Part shown: positions 19,256 through 27,643 of the stretch, one piece after another
Numbering within the stretch: position 1 is the stretch's first letter
Layout of the letters: each line of letters starts with the position of its first letter
From: Paenibacillus harenae DSM 16969
GTDB lineage: Bacteria > Bacillota > Bacilli > Paenibacillales > Paenibacillaceae
NCBI RefSeq assembly: GCF_000422465.1
Contig: NZ_AULV01000021.1
Coordinates: 1 to 64,000 of the forward strand
DNA: 64,000 bases
Direction of reading: 5' to 3'
Position numbers and translations under genes: made by a program
The notes under the pieces: model-generated
Seen by the model: the letters and a program-made list of their open reading frames with translations, nothing else
What the model was told of the DNA's origin: nothing
Databases searched by the model: none

Positions 19256-20650
19256 TTGAAGGTTATGGCGATTGTGCTTGCTGCAGGGCAAGGCAAACGT
19301 ATGAAATCGAAATTATATAAAGTACTACATCCGGTCTGCGGAAAGCCGATGGTGGGCCATGCGCTGGATGTCGTAAGAGAAGTGTCGGCCGAACGCGCGG
19401 TTGTTATTGTCGGTCATGGTGCCGAGAAGGTCAAATCGTATTTGGGCGATGGAGCGGAATATGTGCTGCAGGAGCAGCAGCTCGGCACGGGTCATGCGGT
19501 AAGGCAAGCGGAAGCTTTGCTCGGCGAAGAAGAAGGCACAACGATTGTCATCTGCGGCGATACCCCGCTGGTGCAAGCGTCCACGATTCAATCCATGCTG
19601 GAGCTGCATGCTTCAAGCGGCGCAGCCGCAACGGTAATGACGGCTTCGTTCGATAACCCGACAGGCTACGGCCGTGTCATTCGCGGCGAAGACGGATCGG
19701 TTCAGCGGATTGTCGAGCAGAAGGATTGCACTCCTGCCGAAGCGGCCGTGAAGGAGATTAATACGGGAACGTACTGCTTTGATAACAAGAAGCTGTTCGC
19801 CGCGCTCGCTAAGGTGACGAGTAATAATGCGCAGGGCGAGTATTATTTGACCGATGTGATCGGGATCTTCCGCGAGGCCGGACACTCCGTTCAAGGCCGC
19901 TGCACGTCAGACCCGGCGGAAGCCATCGGCGTGAACGACCGTGTGGCTCTGGCGGAAGCCGAACGGCTCATGCGGGAGCGGATTAACCGCAGCCATCTGT
20001 TGAATGGCGTCACCCTGATCGATGCGGCGTCAACCTATATCGAAGCGGGAGTACGAATCGGTTCCGACACGGTTATTTATCCGGGTACGATCCTTCGCGG
20101 TTCGACCGTTATTGGCGAGGACTGCGTCATTGGACCGCAAGCGGACATTACGGACAGCACAATCGGCAGCGGCGTAGCGGTCAAATATTCGGTGATTGCG
20201 GAATCGGTTATCGGCGATACGAGTATGGTCGGTCCTTACGCGAACCTGCGCCCGGGCTCGAAGCTTGGAGTCGGCTGCAAAATCGGCGACTTCGTAGAGC
20301 TGAAGAACGCCTCGCTTGATGATGGAAGCAAAGTGTCGCATTTGAGCTATGTTGGCGATGCCAAAGTCGGCAAGGACGTGAATATCGGCTGCGGCGCCAT
20401 CACCGTAAACTATGACGGGTATAACAAATTCGTAACGGAAATCGGTGACCATGCTTTTATCGGCAGCAACGTCAACTTAATCGCTCCTGTCAAGATCGGC
20501 GAAGGCGCTTATGTTGTCGCCGGCTCAACGGTTACGCACGATGTGCCTGCAGGAGATTTGGCTATAGCGCGTGAGCGTCAAGTCAACAAGTCTGGTTATG
20601 CGGAGAAGATTCGCGGACGCGCCAAGGCGAAGAAGGAAAAGAAGCAGTAA
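19256..20650 (+). CDS. glmU: bifunctional UDP-GlcNAc pyrophosphorylase / GlcN-1-P acetyltransferase
   Basis: A 464-residue enzyme making UDP-N-acetylglucosamine for peptidoglycan and wall polymers. The N-terminal uridyltransferase domain begins VLAAGQGKRMKSKLYKVLH (about 7-25), with ICGDTPLVQ at about 101-109. The C-terminal left-handed beta-helix (hexapeptide repeats) runs from about 250 to 440 and holds the acetyltransferase motif NVNLIAPVKIG. TTG start with TAGGAGG about 8 bases upstream. A strong terminator follows, so the next gene, ctc, is not in its operon; the prs gene that follows glmU in B. subtilis is missing. Confidence 0.96.
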   Translation: MKVMAIVLAAGQGKRMKSKLYKVLHPVCGKPMVGHALDVVREVSAERAVVIVGHGAEKVKSYLGDGAEYVLQEQQLGTGHAVRQAEALLGEEEGTTIVICGDTPLVQASTIQSMLELHASSGAAATVMTASFDNPTGYGRVIRGEDGSVQRIVEQKDCTPAEAAVKEINTGTYCFDNKKLFAALAKVTSNNAQGEYYLTDVIGIFREAGHSVQGRCTSDPAEAIGVNDRVALAEAERLMRERINRSHLLNGVTLIDAASTYIEAGVRIGSDTVIYPGTILRGSTVIGEDCVIGPQADITDSTIGSGVAVKYSVIAESVIGDTSMVGPYANLRPGSKLGVGCKIGDFVELKNASLDDGSKVSHLSYVGDAKVGKDVNIGCGAITVNYDGYNKFVTEIGDHAFIGSNVNLIAPVKIGEGAYVVAGSTVTHDVPAGDLAIARERQVNKSGYAEKIRGRAKAKKEKKQ

Positions 20651-20673
20651 GATAGATGTAATCATGCAGGATA

Positions 20674-20727
20674 AAAGGCGTTGTAACGGACTCAAGCATG
20701 TAGATGAGTATGTTGCAGCGTCTTTTT
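20674..20727 (+). terminator. glmU terminator
   Basis: AAAGGCGTTGTAAC (20674-20687) pairs with GTTGCAGCGTCTTT (20712-20725) using three G-U pairs, with an inner ACTCA/TGAGT stem and a short T-run. Strong and long. Confidence 0.85.
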
Positions 20728-20833
20728 AGCTTATAAATGCACCGGGATTCAGGACTAAACCTCAGGTTTGGAAGGAATGGTTTTGGTTTTGATAGAATGA
20801 CTTGAAGCAGACAGGATGAATATAGATTAGAAA

Positions 20834-20859
20834 GTTTAAGAACCGGGCCGAATGGGTAA
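20834..20859 (+). promoter_or_regulatory. sigma-B type general-stress promoter of ctc
   Basis: GTTTAA (20834-20839), a 14-bp spacer and GGGTAA (20854-20859). It matches the sigma-B consensus GTTTAA-N12-14-GGGTAT at all but one position. B. subtilis ctc is the classic sigma-B gene. Confidence 0.7.
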
Positions 20860-20912
20860 GTTAAAAAGTAACTTGAGTTTTGCTTTGTAAACTTTTCAGG
20901 AGGTTCCAACTA

Positions 20913-21563
20913 ATGGCGATAGCAATGCAAGCTGACCAAAGAGTGAGCTCGACGAAAGCAGATCTGCGGCAATTGCGGAATCAGGGTAAAATCCCGGGCA
21001 TTATTTACGGTAAACAAATTAGTGAACCGGCAATGGTAGCGGTGGATAGTAAAGAATTGCAAGCGCTTCTGCGCTCTCATCCCAATGCGGTCATTGAAAT
21101 AAATATTCCGGCGCACGGCAAGCAATCCGTTATGATATCCGAGGTACAGCGCGATACAATGAGCCGTGATGTCCTTCATGTCGACTTTCTCCAAATCAAC
21201 ATGAACGAGAAGGTGCGGGCGAACGTACGCATTCAGGCGGAAGGAGATTCGGAGGGCGTAAAAGAAGGCGGCATTCTGCAGGTGATCCTGCATGACATTG
21301 AGGTTGAATGCCTGCCGGGTAATATTCCTGACGCGATTACAGCGGACATCTCGCAGCTTGCAATCGGTGAGAGCCTGCTTGTCAGCGATTTGAAGCTGCC
21401 GCAAGGCGTTGTGATTCATTCCGAACCGGAACAGGTTATATTCACGATCCTGTCGCCGCAGAAAGAGTTAAGCGAGGAAGAAGCGGAGGATCAAGCGGTA
21501 GAGCTTAAGGAAGCGGAGTCCCGTTCCGAGGAAGAGAAGCTTGAAGGTACGAAGAGCCTATAA
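20913..21563 (+). CDS. ctc: 50S ribosomal protein L25 / general stress protein Ctc
   Basis: A 216-residue CTC-type L25 protein that binds 5S rRNA. The N-terminal L25 barrel (about residues 10-95, QLRNQGKIPGIIYGKQ at about 22-37) is followed by the TL5-type beta domain (about 100-185). An acidic tail rich in Glu closes the protein. ATG with AGGAGG 9 bases upstream; the earlier in-frame start at 20880 lies before the ribosome binding site. It has its own sigma-B-like promoter and terminator, giving a single-gene stress unit. Confidence 0.94.
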   Translation: MAIAMQADQRVSSTKADLRQLRNQGKIPGIIYGKQISEPAMVAVDSKELQALLRSHPNAVIEINIPAHGKQSVMISEVQRDTMSRDVLHVDFLQINMNEKVRANVRIQAEGDSEGVKEGGILQVILHDIEVECLPGNIPDAITADISQLAIGESLLVSDLKLPQGVVIHSEPEQVIFTILSPQKELSEEEAEDQAVELKEAESRSEEEKLEGTKSL

Positions 21564-21599
21564 CGCGTGATCAGCTCCGAACGTCAGTTAGAGTCTGAA

Positions 21600-21633
21600 A
21601 CAGCGCCGTCCTCATCGGGACGGCGCTGTTTTG
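21600..21633 (+). terminator. ctc terminator
   Basis: ACAGCGCCGTCC pairs with GGACGGCGCTGT, a perfect 12-bp stem, followed by TTTTGC. Confidence 0.92.
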
Positions 21634-21706
21634 CTGCCGGTGAGGCCGGACATTTACGCCCAGGGGAGATTATGATACATTTGTCCGTAAAGGAGTGGAG
21701 CGAGCA

Positions 21707-22267
21707 ATGAGGTGGATTGCAGGATTAGGAAACCCCGGAACCGCTTATCAGGGAACGCGGCATAATGTCGGGTTTATGGTTATCGATGAGCTGGCGCGGC
21801 GGTGGGGCATCGGCGTAACGCAAAGCAAGTGCAAGGCTTTGATCGGAGAGGGCAACGTGCAAGGCACGAAGGTGTTCCTCCTGAAGCCGATGACATATAT
21901 GAATTTGTCGGGTGAATCGGTGCGTTCATTCCTCGATTATTATAAAGCGGATATTGAGGACGGCATCATCGTTTATGATGATCTGGATACGGAGATCGGC
22001 AAGCTGAGGCTTCGCTATCAAGGCAGCGCGGGCGGCCATAACGGAATGAAATCGCTTATTCAGCATTTGGGAACGCAGACGTTCGATCGCGTCCGGATGG
22101 GGATTTCCCGTCCGCAACCGGGCATGAATATAGCCGACTATGTGCTCTCTGCTTTTCCGAAAAGCCAGCAGGAGCAAGTAGCATCCATGATCGCGGATGC
22201 TTGCGACGCGATTGAATTCAGGTTGAAGGCTCCATTCGAAGAAACGATGGCAAAGTTCAACCGTTAA
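21707..22267 (+). CDS. pth: peptidyl-tRNA hydrolase
   Basis: A 186-residue Pth that frees tRNA from dropped-off peptidyl-tRNA. GLGNPGTAYQGTRHNVGFMVID (about 6-27, catalytic His in RHN), KPMTYMNLSG (about 62-71) and VYDDLD (about 89-94, catalytic Asp), GGHNG at about 109-113. I chose ATG 21707, 6 bases after GGAG; GTG at 21695 falls inside the ribosome binding region. Confidence 0.96.
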   Translation: MRWIAGLGNPGTAYQGTRHNVGFMVIDELARRWGIGVTQSKCKALIGEGNVQGTKVFLLKPMTYMNLSGESVRSFLDYYKADIEDGIIVYDDLDTEIGKLRLRYQGSAGGHNGMKSLIQHLGTQTFDRVRMGISRPQPGMNIADYVLSAFPKSQQEQVASMIADACDAIEFRLKAPFEETMAKFNR

Positions 22268-22330
22268 TCTGTTAGATTACGATATTACGGGCATACTGAA
22301 GGTTATAACGACTCTTCAGGAGGCATACAT

Positions 22331-22561
22331 ATGGCTGTAAACTACATTTGTCGGCATTGCAAAACGTCAATCGGGACCTTAAGCGGGTCAGATCTAACGG
22401 AGCAGCAGCTTGGATTCCATTTCTTGACCCCCGAAGAACGCAGCGATATAATAGCGTATGACCCGAGTGGCGACGTTACGGTGAAGGTGGTTTGCGATTA
22501 TTGCCGCGAGGCAATGGAGGCGAATCCCGAGCTACACTTGGTAATGAACCCACTTCAATGA
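22331..22561 (+). CDS. fin: anti-sigma-F factor Fin
   Basis: A 76-residue zinc-binding anti-sigma factor that in B. subtilis helps the forespore switch from sigma-F to sigma-G. Two CxxC pairs, CRHC (about 7-10) and CDYC (about 57-60), bind zinc. CAGGAGG precedes the ATG. The window thus codes for both forespore switch regulators, Fin and CsfB. Confidence 0.92.
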   Translation: MAVNYICRHCKTSIGTLSGSDLTEQQLGFHFLTPEERSDIIAYDPSGDVTVKVVCDYCREAMEANPELHLVMNPLQ

Positions 22562-22579
22562 CGGTAAGTTCATAATTTG

Positions 22580-22608
22580 AGCCTTAGCGGACGGCTGAGG
22601 CTTCTTTT
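22580..22608 (+). terminator. fin terminator
   Basis: AGCCTTAGC pairs with GCTGAGGCT (one G-U pair) across a short loop, then TCTTTTC. Confidence 0.8.
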
Positions 22609-22673
22609 CAATGTACAGGGAGCGATCTTAAAGAGATGCTCTCATTGTGTATAGAAACGGGGTGTTGCAAACA

Positions 22674-25600
22674 TTGAAAGCGCTGATCAAAGCTTTTGCC
22701 GCGGATACGGACGTTCAGTCCATTATATCCGGTCTTCATAAGGGCATGCGGGAGCAGATGATATCCGGCCTTGCCGGTTCCTCCAGACAAGTGCTTATTG
22801 CAGCGATGCAGGAGGATGTTGATCGTCCGATGCTGGTCGTGACGCATAATATGTTCTCTGCGCAGAAGATTGCGGAGGATTTGCAGGAATGTCTTTCTCC
22901 GGAACAAGTATTATTGTATCCCGCGAATGAGCTGGTTGCCGCCGAGGCGGCAATCTCGAGTCCCGAGACGCTGGCGCAGCGCATGGACGTGCTGATCAAG
23001 CTGTCCAAGGGCTATCGCGGGATTGTTGTCGTGCCTTTCTCGGGCGCAAGGCGGTTTCTGCCTATAAGCAGTGTGGTCGCGGAGGCCCAAATTGACATTA
23101 AGGTTGGCGATTCGCTGCCGATCGACGCTTTTTTGCGTCAAATGACGGCATTAGGCTACACAAGAGCGGACCGTGTGGAACTGCGGGGAGAGATGAGCGT
23201 TCGCGGCGGTATCGTCGATTTTTATCCTTTAACGGCGCAGCAGGCGTACCGGATTGAATGGTTTGGCGATGACATCGACTCTATTCGCGCTTTCGATCCG
23301 GCGGATCAACGCTCCTCGGATCGCTTCGATGCCTTTACTGTACCGCCTTGCCAGGAAGTGCTGGCCGACGTGCAGCGGATGGAGACTGCGGCTAACCATG
23401 CGCAGCAGCTGCTTGAGAAGCAGTTGGATAAGATGACCGACCGTACGGCGAAGGAGCGCCTGCGTTCCGAGATCGGCGGGGAGCTGGAGAAGCTTCGCGA
23501 GCATGTCTACTTTCCGGAAATATATAAATATATTTCGCTATTATACCCTGAGCGGCAAACGATTGTTGATTATATGCCGGGCGATACTCTCTTAATATTA
23601 GACGAGCCGACGCGTTTAATAGAAACGGCAAAACATCTGGAGCGGGATGAGGCGGAATGGGCGCTGCATTTGCTGCAGAACGGCAAGTCGCTTCCGGACT
23701 TGCCGCTTGCCCGCGATACGGATGAGATTCTGCATCAGCGTCCTTTCCCGACGTTGTTCCTTTCGCTGTTTCTGCGTCAAATTCCGCATACGCAGCCGCA
23801 AAACATATTAAATATGACCAGCCGCTCGATGCAAAACTTCCACGGACAGATGAATGTGCTGAAGGCGGAAATGGAACGTTGGCGCAAGACGGGCGCTACG
23901 GTTATGATGATTGCCGGAAATGCGGAACGGATGGAGAGGATGCGCCGGGTACTGGACGATTACAGCATCGAAGTGCCTATGCTGCTTGAAGGAAACCTGC
24001 AATCCGGCTTCGAGCTTCCGTCCTCTCATCTCGTTGTCATAACGGAAGGCGAGATGTTCACGCAGAAGCAGCGGAAGGCGCGCAGGGTCGACAAGAAGAT
24101 CGAAAATGCCGAGCGCATCAAGAGCTACACCGAACTGAAGGTCGGCGATTACGTCGTTCATCAAAACCACGGCATCGGCAAATACGTTGGCATCGGAACG
24201 TTGGAGATTGCAGGCATTCATAAGGATTATTTGCATATCCTGTACGCCGGCGGCGATAAGCTGTCCGTTCCGATCGAACAGGTCGATATGATTCAGAAGT
24301 ATGTCGGTTCGGAGGAGCGGGAGCCGAAGGTTAATAAGCTAGGCGGCAGCGAATGGACAAGGGCGAAGAGCAAGGTGAAGGCATCCGTCCAGGATATTGC
24401 CGACGATCTGATCAAGCTGTATGCCGAGCGGCAGACGGCTCCGGGTTATGCCTTCGGCCGGGATACCTCCTACCAGAACGAGTTCGAGGCCATGTTTCCT
24501 TATGATGAGACGCGGGATCAGTTAAGGGCCATCGAAGAGATCAAGAGGGATATGGAGAAAAGTCAGCCGATGGACCGGCTGTTATGCGGGGACGTCGGTT
24601 ACGGAAAAACCGAGGTTGCCGTCCGTGCGGCTTTTAAAGCGGCGATGGACAGCAAGCAGGTTGCGGTGCTGGTGCCGACGACAATATTGGCGCAGCAGCA
24701 TTACGAGACCTTCCGCGAGCGCTTCGCGGGTTATCCGATTAATGTTCAGGTATTGAGCCGTTTCCGTTCCCGCAAGGAGCAGAACGAGACGATGAAGGGT
24801 CTGAAGAACGGAACGGTCGATGTCGTAATCGGGACGCACCGGCTTCTATCGCAGGATATTATTTTTAAATCGCTGGGACTGCTCATTGTGGACGAAGAGC
24901 AGCGGTTCGGCGTGTCGCACAAGGAGAAGCTGAAGAAGCTGAAGACGAATGTCGACGTGCTGACGCTGACGGCTACGCCGATTCCGCGCACGCTGCATAT
25001 GTCGATGCTTGGCGTTCGCGACCTGTCGGTTATTGAAACGCCGCCGGAGAACCGTTTCCCGGTGCAAACCTATGTGGTGGAATACAGCCCGTCCCTGGTG
25101 CGCGAGGCGATTGAGCGCGAGCTTGCGCGCGGCGGTCAGGTTTATTATTTGTATAATCGGGTCCAAGGCATCTATCAAATGGCCGAGCAGATCAATGCGC
25201 TTGTTCCGGATGCTAGAGTAGCCGTAGGCCACGGGCAGATGACGGAGCAGGAGCTGGAGAAGACGATTCTTGACTTCCTTGACGGCGAATCCGACGTTCT
25301 GGTCAGTACGAGCATCATCGAGACCGGCGTTGATATTCCGAATGTAAATACGCTTATCGTGCACGATGCCGACAAAATGGGTCTCTCCCAGCTCTATCAG
25401 CTGCGCGGCCGCGTAGGGCGTTCCAACCGCATTGCGTATGCTTACTTTACTTACCAGCGCGATAAGGTGCTGACGGAGGTAGCGGAGAAGCGCCTGCAGT
25501 CGATCAAGGAATTCACGGAGCTTGGTTCCGGCTTTAAGATTGCGATGCGCGACTTGTCTATTCGCGGAGCAGGCAATCTGCTTGGAGCCGAGCAGCATGG

Positions 25601-26201
25601 CTTCATCGCTTCAGTCGGCTTCGACATGTATTCGCAGATGCTGGCAGACGAGATTGCGAAGCGGAAAGCGGAGATGACCGGAGAAGAGGTTAAGGTCGAG
25701 AAGCCGGTCAGCACCGTTATCGACTTAAGCATTGATGCCTACCTGCCTTCGGATTACATTTACGACAGCATTCAGAAAATTGAAATTTACAAAAAAGTAG
25801 CCGCAATTCGCTCATTCGAGGAAAATGATGACGTGATCGACGAGCTTGTGGACCGGTTCGGCGATCTGCCGCAGGCGGTCAGCAATCTGTTAGCCGTAGC
25901 GAGGCTGAAAGTATACGGCACATGGTACGGCATTGAGCAGATCAGCGGCAAGGGCGACGATATCTCGCTGCGGTTCGCGGCGGGGGAGAAGCGCCGGATT
26001 GACCGGAAGAAGGTTGACCAGCTGTGCCTGAAGATGGAGAACCGTTTCAAGCAGAGCGGCGACCAAGAGCCGAATCCAATCGTGATGCTTCGCGGCAAGG
26101 GATTGAGCATGGAACAAAAGGTGCATATGCTCGAGCAATTTTTGCAGGCCTATCAGGATGTCCTACTATTCCAGAACGAATTGCAAAATGCGACATCATA
26201 G
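22674..26201 (+). CDS. mfd: transcription-repair coupling factor Mfd
   Basis: A 1175-residue DNA translocase that pushes stalled RNA polymerase off DNA lesions and recruits UvrA. An N-terminal UvrB-like module (about 1-340), then the RNA-polymerase interaction domain of CarD type (LKVGDYVVHQNHGIGKYVGI, about 487-506). The translocase motor has LLCGDVGYGKTEVA as Walker A (about 640-653) and LLIVDEEQRFGV as the DExQ box. The C-terminal UvrA-masking domain ends at 1175. I chose TTG 22674, with GGGGTG 10 bases upstream; GTG 22647 adds nine residues not seen in relatives. Confidence 0.96.
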   Translation: MKALIKAFAADTDVQSIISGLHKGMREQMISGLAGSSRQVLIAAMQEDVDRPMLVVTHNMFSAQKIAEDLQECLSPEQVLLYPANELVAAEAAISSPETLAQRMDVLIKLSKGYRGIVVVPFSGARRFLPISSVVAEAQIDIKVGDSLPIDAFLRQMTALGYTRADRVELRGEMSVRGGIVDFYPLTAQQAYRIEWFGDDIDSIRAFDPADQRSSDRFDAFTVPPCQEVLADVQRMETAANHAQQLLEKQLDKMTDRTAKERLRSEIGGELEKLREHVYFPEIYKYISLLYPERQTIVDYMPGDTLLILDEPTRLIETAKHLERDEAEWALHLLQNGKSLPDLPLARDTDEILHQRPFPTLFLSLFLRQIPHTQPQNILNMTSRSMQNFHGQMNVLKAEMERWRKTGATVMMIAGNAERMERMRRVLDDYSIEVPMLLEGNLQSGFELPSSHLVVITEGEMFTQKQRKARRVDKKIENAERIKSYTELKVGDYVVHQNHGIGKYVGIGTLEIAGIHKDYLHILYAGGDKLSVPIEQVDMIQKYVGSEEREPKVNKLGGSEWTRAKSKVKASVQDIADDLIKLYAERQTAPGYAFGRDTSYQNEFEAMFPYDETRDQLRAIEEIKRDMEKSQPMDRLLCGDVGYGKTEVAVRAAFKAAMDSKQVAVLVPTTILAQQHYETFRERFAGYPINVQVLSRFRSRKEQNETMKGLKNGTVDVVIGTHRLLSQDIIFKSLGLLIVDEEQRFGVSHKEKLKKLKTNVDVLTLTATPIPRTLHMSMLGVRDLSVIETPPENRFPVQTYVVEYSPSLVREAIERELARGGQVYYLYNRVQGIYQMAEQINALVPDARVAVGHGQMTEQELEKTILDFLDGESDVLVSTSIIETGVDIPNVNTLIVHDADKMGLSQLYQLRGRVGRSNRIAYAYFTYQRDKVLTEVAEKRLQSIKEFTELGSGFKIAMRDLSIRGAGNLLGAEQHGFIASVGFDMYSQMLADEIAKRKAEMTGEEVKVEKPVSTVIDLSIDAYLPSDYIYDSIQKIEIYKKVAAIRSFEENDDVIDELVDRFGDLPQAVSNLLAVARLKVYGTWYGIEQISGKGDDISLRFAAGEKRRIDRKKVDQLCLKMENRFKQSGDQEPNPIVMLRGKGLSMEQKVHMLEQFLQAYQDVLLFQNELQNATS

Positions 26202-26272
26202 GCAATATTCGCTTTATGCGTCCCTTTTCTGATACAATACAAACAAGTTCACAAATTGAAAGGGGATTCAGC

Positions 26273-27343
26273 ATGTTACACATTTCACGCAAATCGGTAT
26301 GGCATAAAGGCGCGCTGCTGATCGTTGCAGCGATGCTGGTCATGACGATGGCGGCATGCGGCGCAAAAGAAACCGGAACGGAAATCGCAACTTATAAAGG
26401 CGGGAACGTGACGGATACGGAGTTTGACAAATATTTGGCCGTATTTAATATTTTGCAGCCGGGCTACGAGCAAATTCTCGAAATTCCGGAATTCAAGGAG
26501 CAGCTGCTGCAGCAGTACATTTCCTACAAAATTATTGACGGCCTGGCCTCTGAGGAAACGAAAAAGAAGGCAAAAGATGCCGTAAAAGAGCAAATGGATC
26601 AATATAAAGCGACATTGAAGGATAATGCGGAATTAAAAGCCGCGGTCGAAGCGAATAAAGTGAAAGACAAAGATATGGAGTCGTATATGATGCTGACGTC
26701 AACCGTAGTTGAGCATATGAACTCCCAAGTAACCGAAGAGGATATGAAGAAAGAATATGAGACGAACGGCGCTGACTATGCGACCGTTACCTTGCGTCAC
26801 ATTCTGGTAGCGACAACGGATCCGGCGACGCAAGAGCAGAAGGAGCTTCGCACACCGGAAGAAGCTCTGGCTAGAGCAAAAGAAGTGAAGGAGAAGCTTG
26901 CGGCGGGCGGCGACTGGGCAGCGCTTTCCAAAGAGTACTCCGACGATCCGGGATCCAAGGATACTGGCGGCTTGTATGCGGATAAGAAAGCGGGAACGTA
27001 CGTTGAAGCATTCAAGCAGGCAGCTTATAAGCAGGAAATTGGTGCTATCGGCGATCCGGTAGAGACCGAATATGGATATCATGTCATTCTTGTCGAGAAA
27101 CGCGATACGCCTGCTTTCGAGGAATTAAGCGATACGGATAAGGAAGCCGTCAAGAGCGCGGCTGCTTACGCCTACATGAACAAGTTCATGTCGGACGAGC
27201 TGCCGAAGCGGGAGATTGAAATCAAGCTTCCGAAGCCGGAAGAAGAAACGCCGGCAACCGATGCTCCGGAAGGTGAAGATGCACCGGTTACAGACGCTCC
27301 TGCGACGGAAACTCCAGAGACGGAAGCTCCGGCAGCCGAATAA
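26273..27343 (+). CDS. PrsA-like lipoprotein peptidyl-prolyl isomerase
   Basis: A 356-residue foldase of the parvulin/SurA type. The signal peptide ends in a lipobox, VMTMAAC, with Cys29 as the lipid-modified residue. A helical chaperone-like section (about 40-165) precedes the parvulin domain (about 170-285: TLRHILVATTD, FSDDPGSKDTGG-like YSDDPGSKDTGGLY, EYGYHVILVEKR). The tail is Pro/Glu/Ala/Thr-rich (TDAP-EGEDAP-VTDAP) and probably spans the wall. Expected to fold secreted proteins outside the membrane. AAAGGGG lies 6 bases before the ATG; the longer open frame from 26024 overlaps mfd and is spurious. Confidence 0.9.
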   Translation: MLHISRKSVWHKGALLIVAAMLVMTMAACGAKETGTEIATYKGGNVTDTEFDKYLAVFNILQPGYEQILEIPEFKEQLLQQYISYKIIDGLASEETKKKAKDAVKEQMDQYKATLKDNAELKAAVEANKVKDKDMESYMMLTSTVVEHMNSQVTEEDMKKEYETNGADYATVTLRHILVATTDPATQEQKELRTPEEALARAKEVKEKLAAGGDWAALSKEYSDDPGSKDTGGLYADKKAGTYVEAFKQAAYKQEIGAIGDPVETEYGYHVILVEKRDTPAFEELSDTDKEAVKSAAAYAYMNKFMSDELPKREIEIKLPKPEEETPATDAPEGEDAPVTDAPATETPETEAPAAE

Positions 27344-27367
27344 ACAAAACAATTGAATAAGAAGTGA

Positions 27368-27410
27368 GGACCCTTTAGCCAATTAAAATGGCTGGAGGGT
27401 TCTTTTTTTG
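27368..27410 (+). terminator. terminator after the PrsA-like gene
   Basis: GACCCTTTAGCCA pairs with TGGCTGGAGGGTT with two G-U pairs, then seven T. Confidence 0.9.
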
Positions 27411-27439
27411 TTATGTGAAGTCATACTATAATATATTGA

Positions 27440-27456
27440 TGTTATATAAAGTAACA
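27440..27456 (+). promoter_or_regulatory. GlnR/TnrA-like box 1 upstream of urtA
   Basis: TGTTATATAAAGTAACA matches the nitrogen-control consensus TGTNANAWWWTNTNACA with a single mismatch (A for T at position 11). It is centred 83 bp upstream of box 2. Confidence 0.65.
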
Positions 27457-27522
27457 TAAAATTGATTATTAGTCATGAAATAAGTGAATTTGTGCGGAAA
27501 ATAGACATTTCGGGATATTATA

Positions 27523-27539
27523 TGTTAATTATATTGACA
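27523..27539 (+). promoter_or_regulatory. GlnR/TnrA-like box 2 overlapping the urtA -35
   Basis: TGTTAATTATATTGACA keeps the TGT-N11-ACA frame of the nitrogen-control box with two internal mismatches. Its last six bases are the -35 hexamer of the urtA promoter. Confidence 0.5.
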
Positions 27540-27563
27540 TAGAATGAAACCCCGATCTATAAT
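27534..27563 (+). promoter_or_regulatory. urtA promoter
   Basis: Consensus TTGACA (27534-27539), an 18-bp spacer and consensus TATAAT (27558-27563), about 80 bases before the urtA start. Confidence 0.8.
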
Positions 27564-27643
27564 ATAGAAGCGAACGATGGGAGTTTAATCCATGGTAACG
27601 TTCGGGAAATTAGAGATAAATAGAGGAAATAGGGAGTGGAGAG

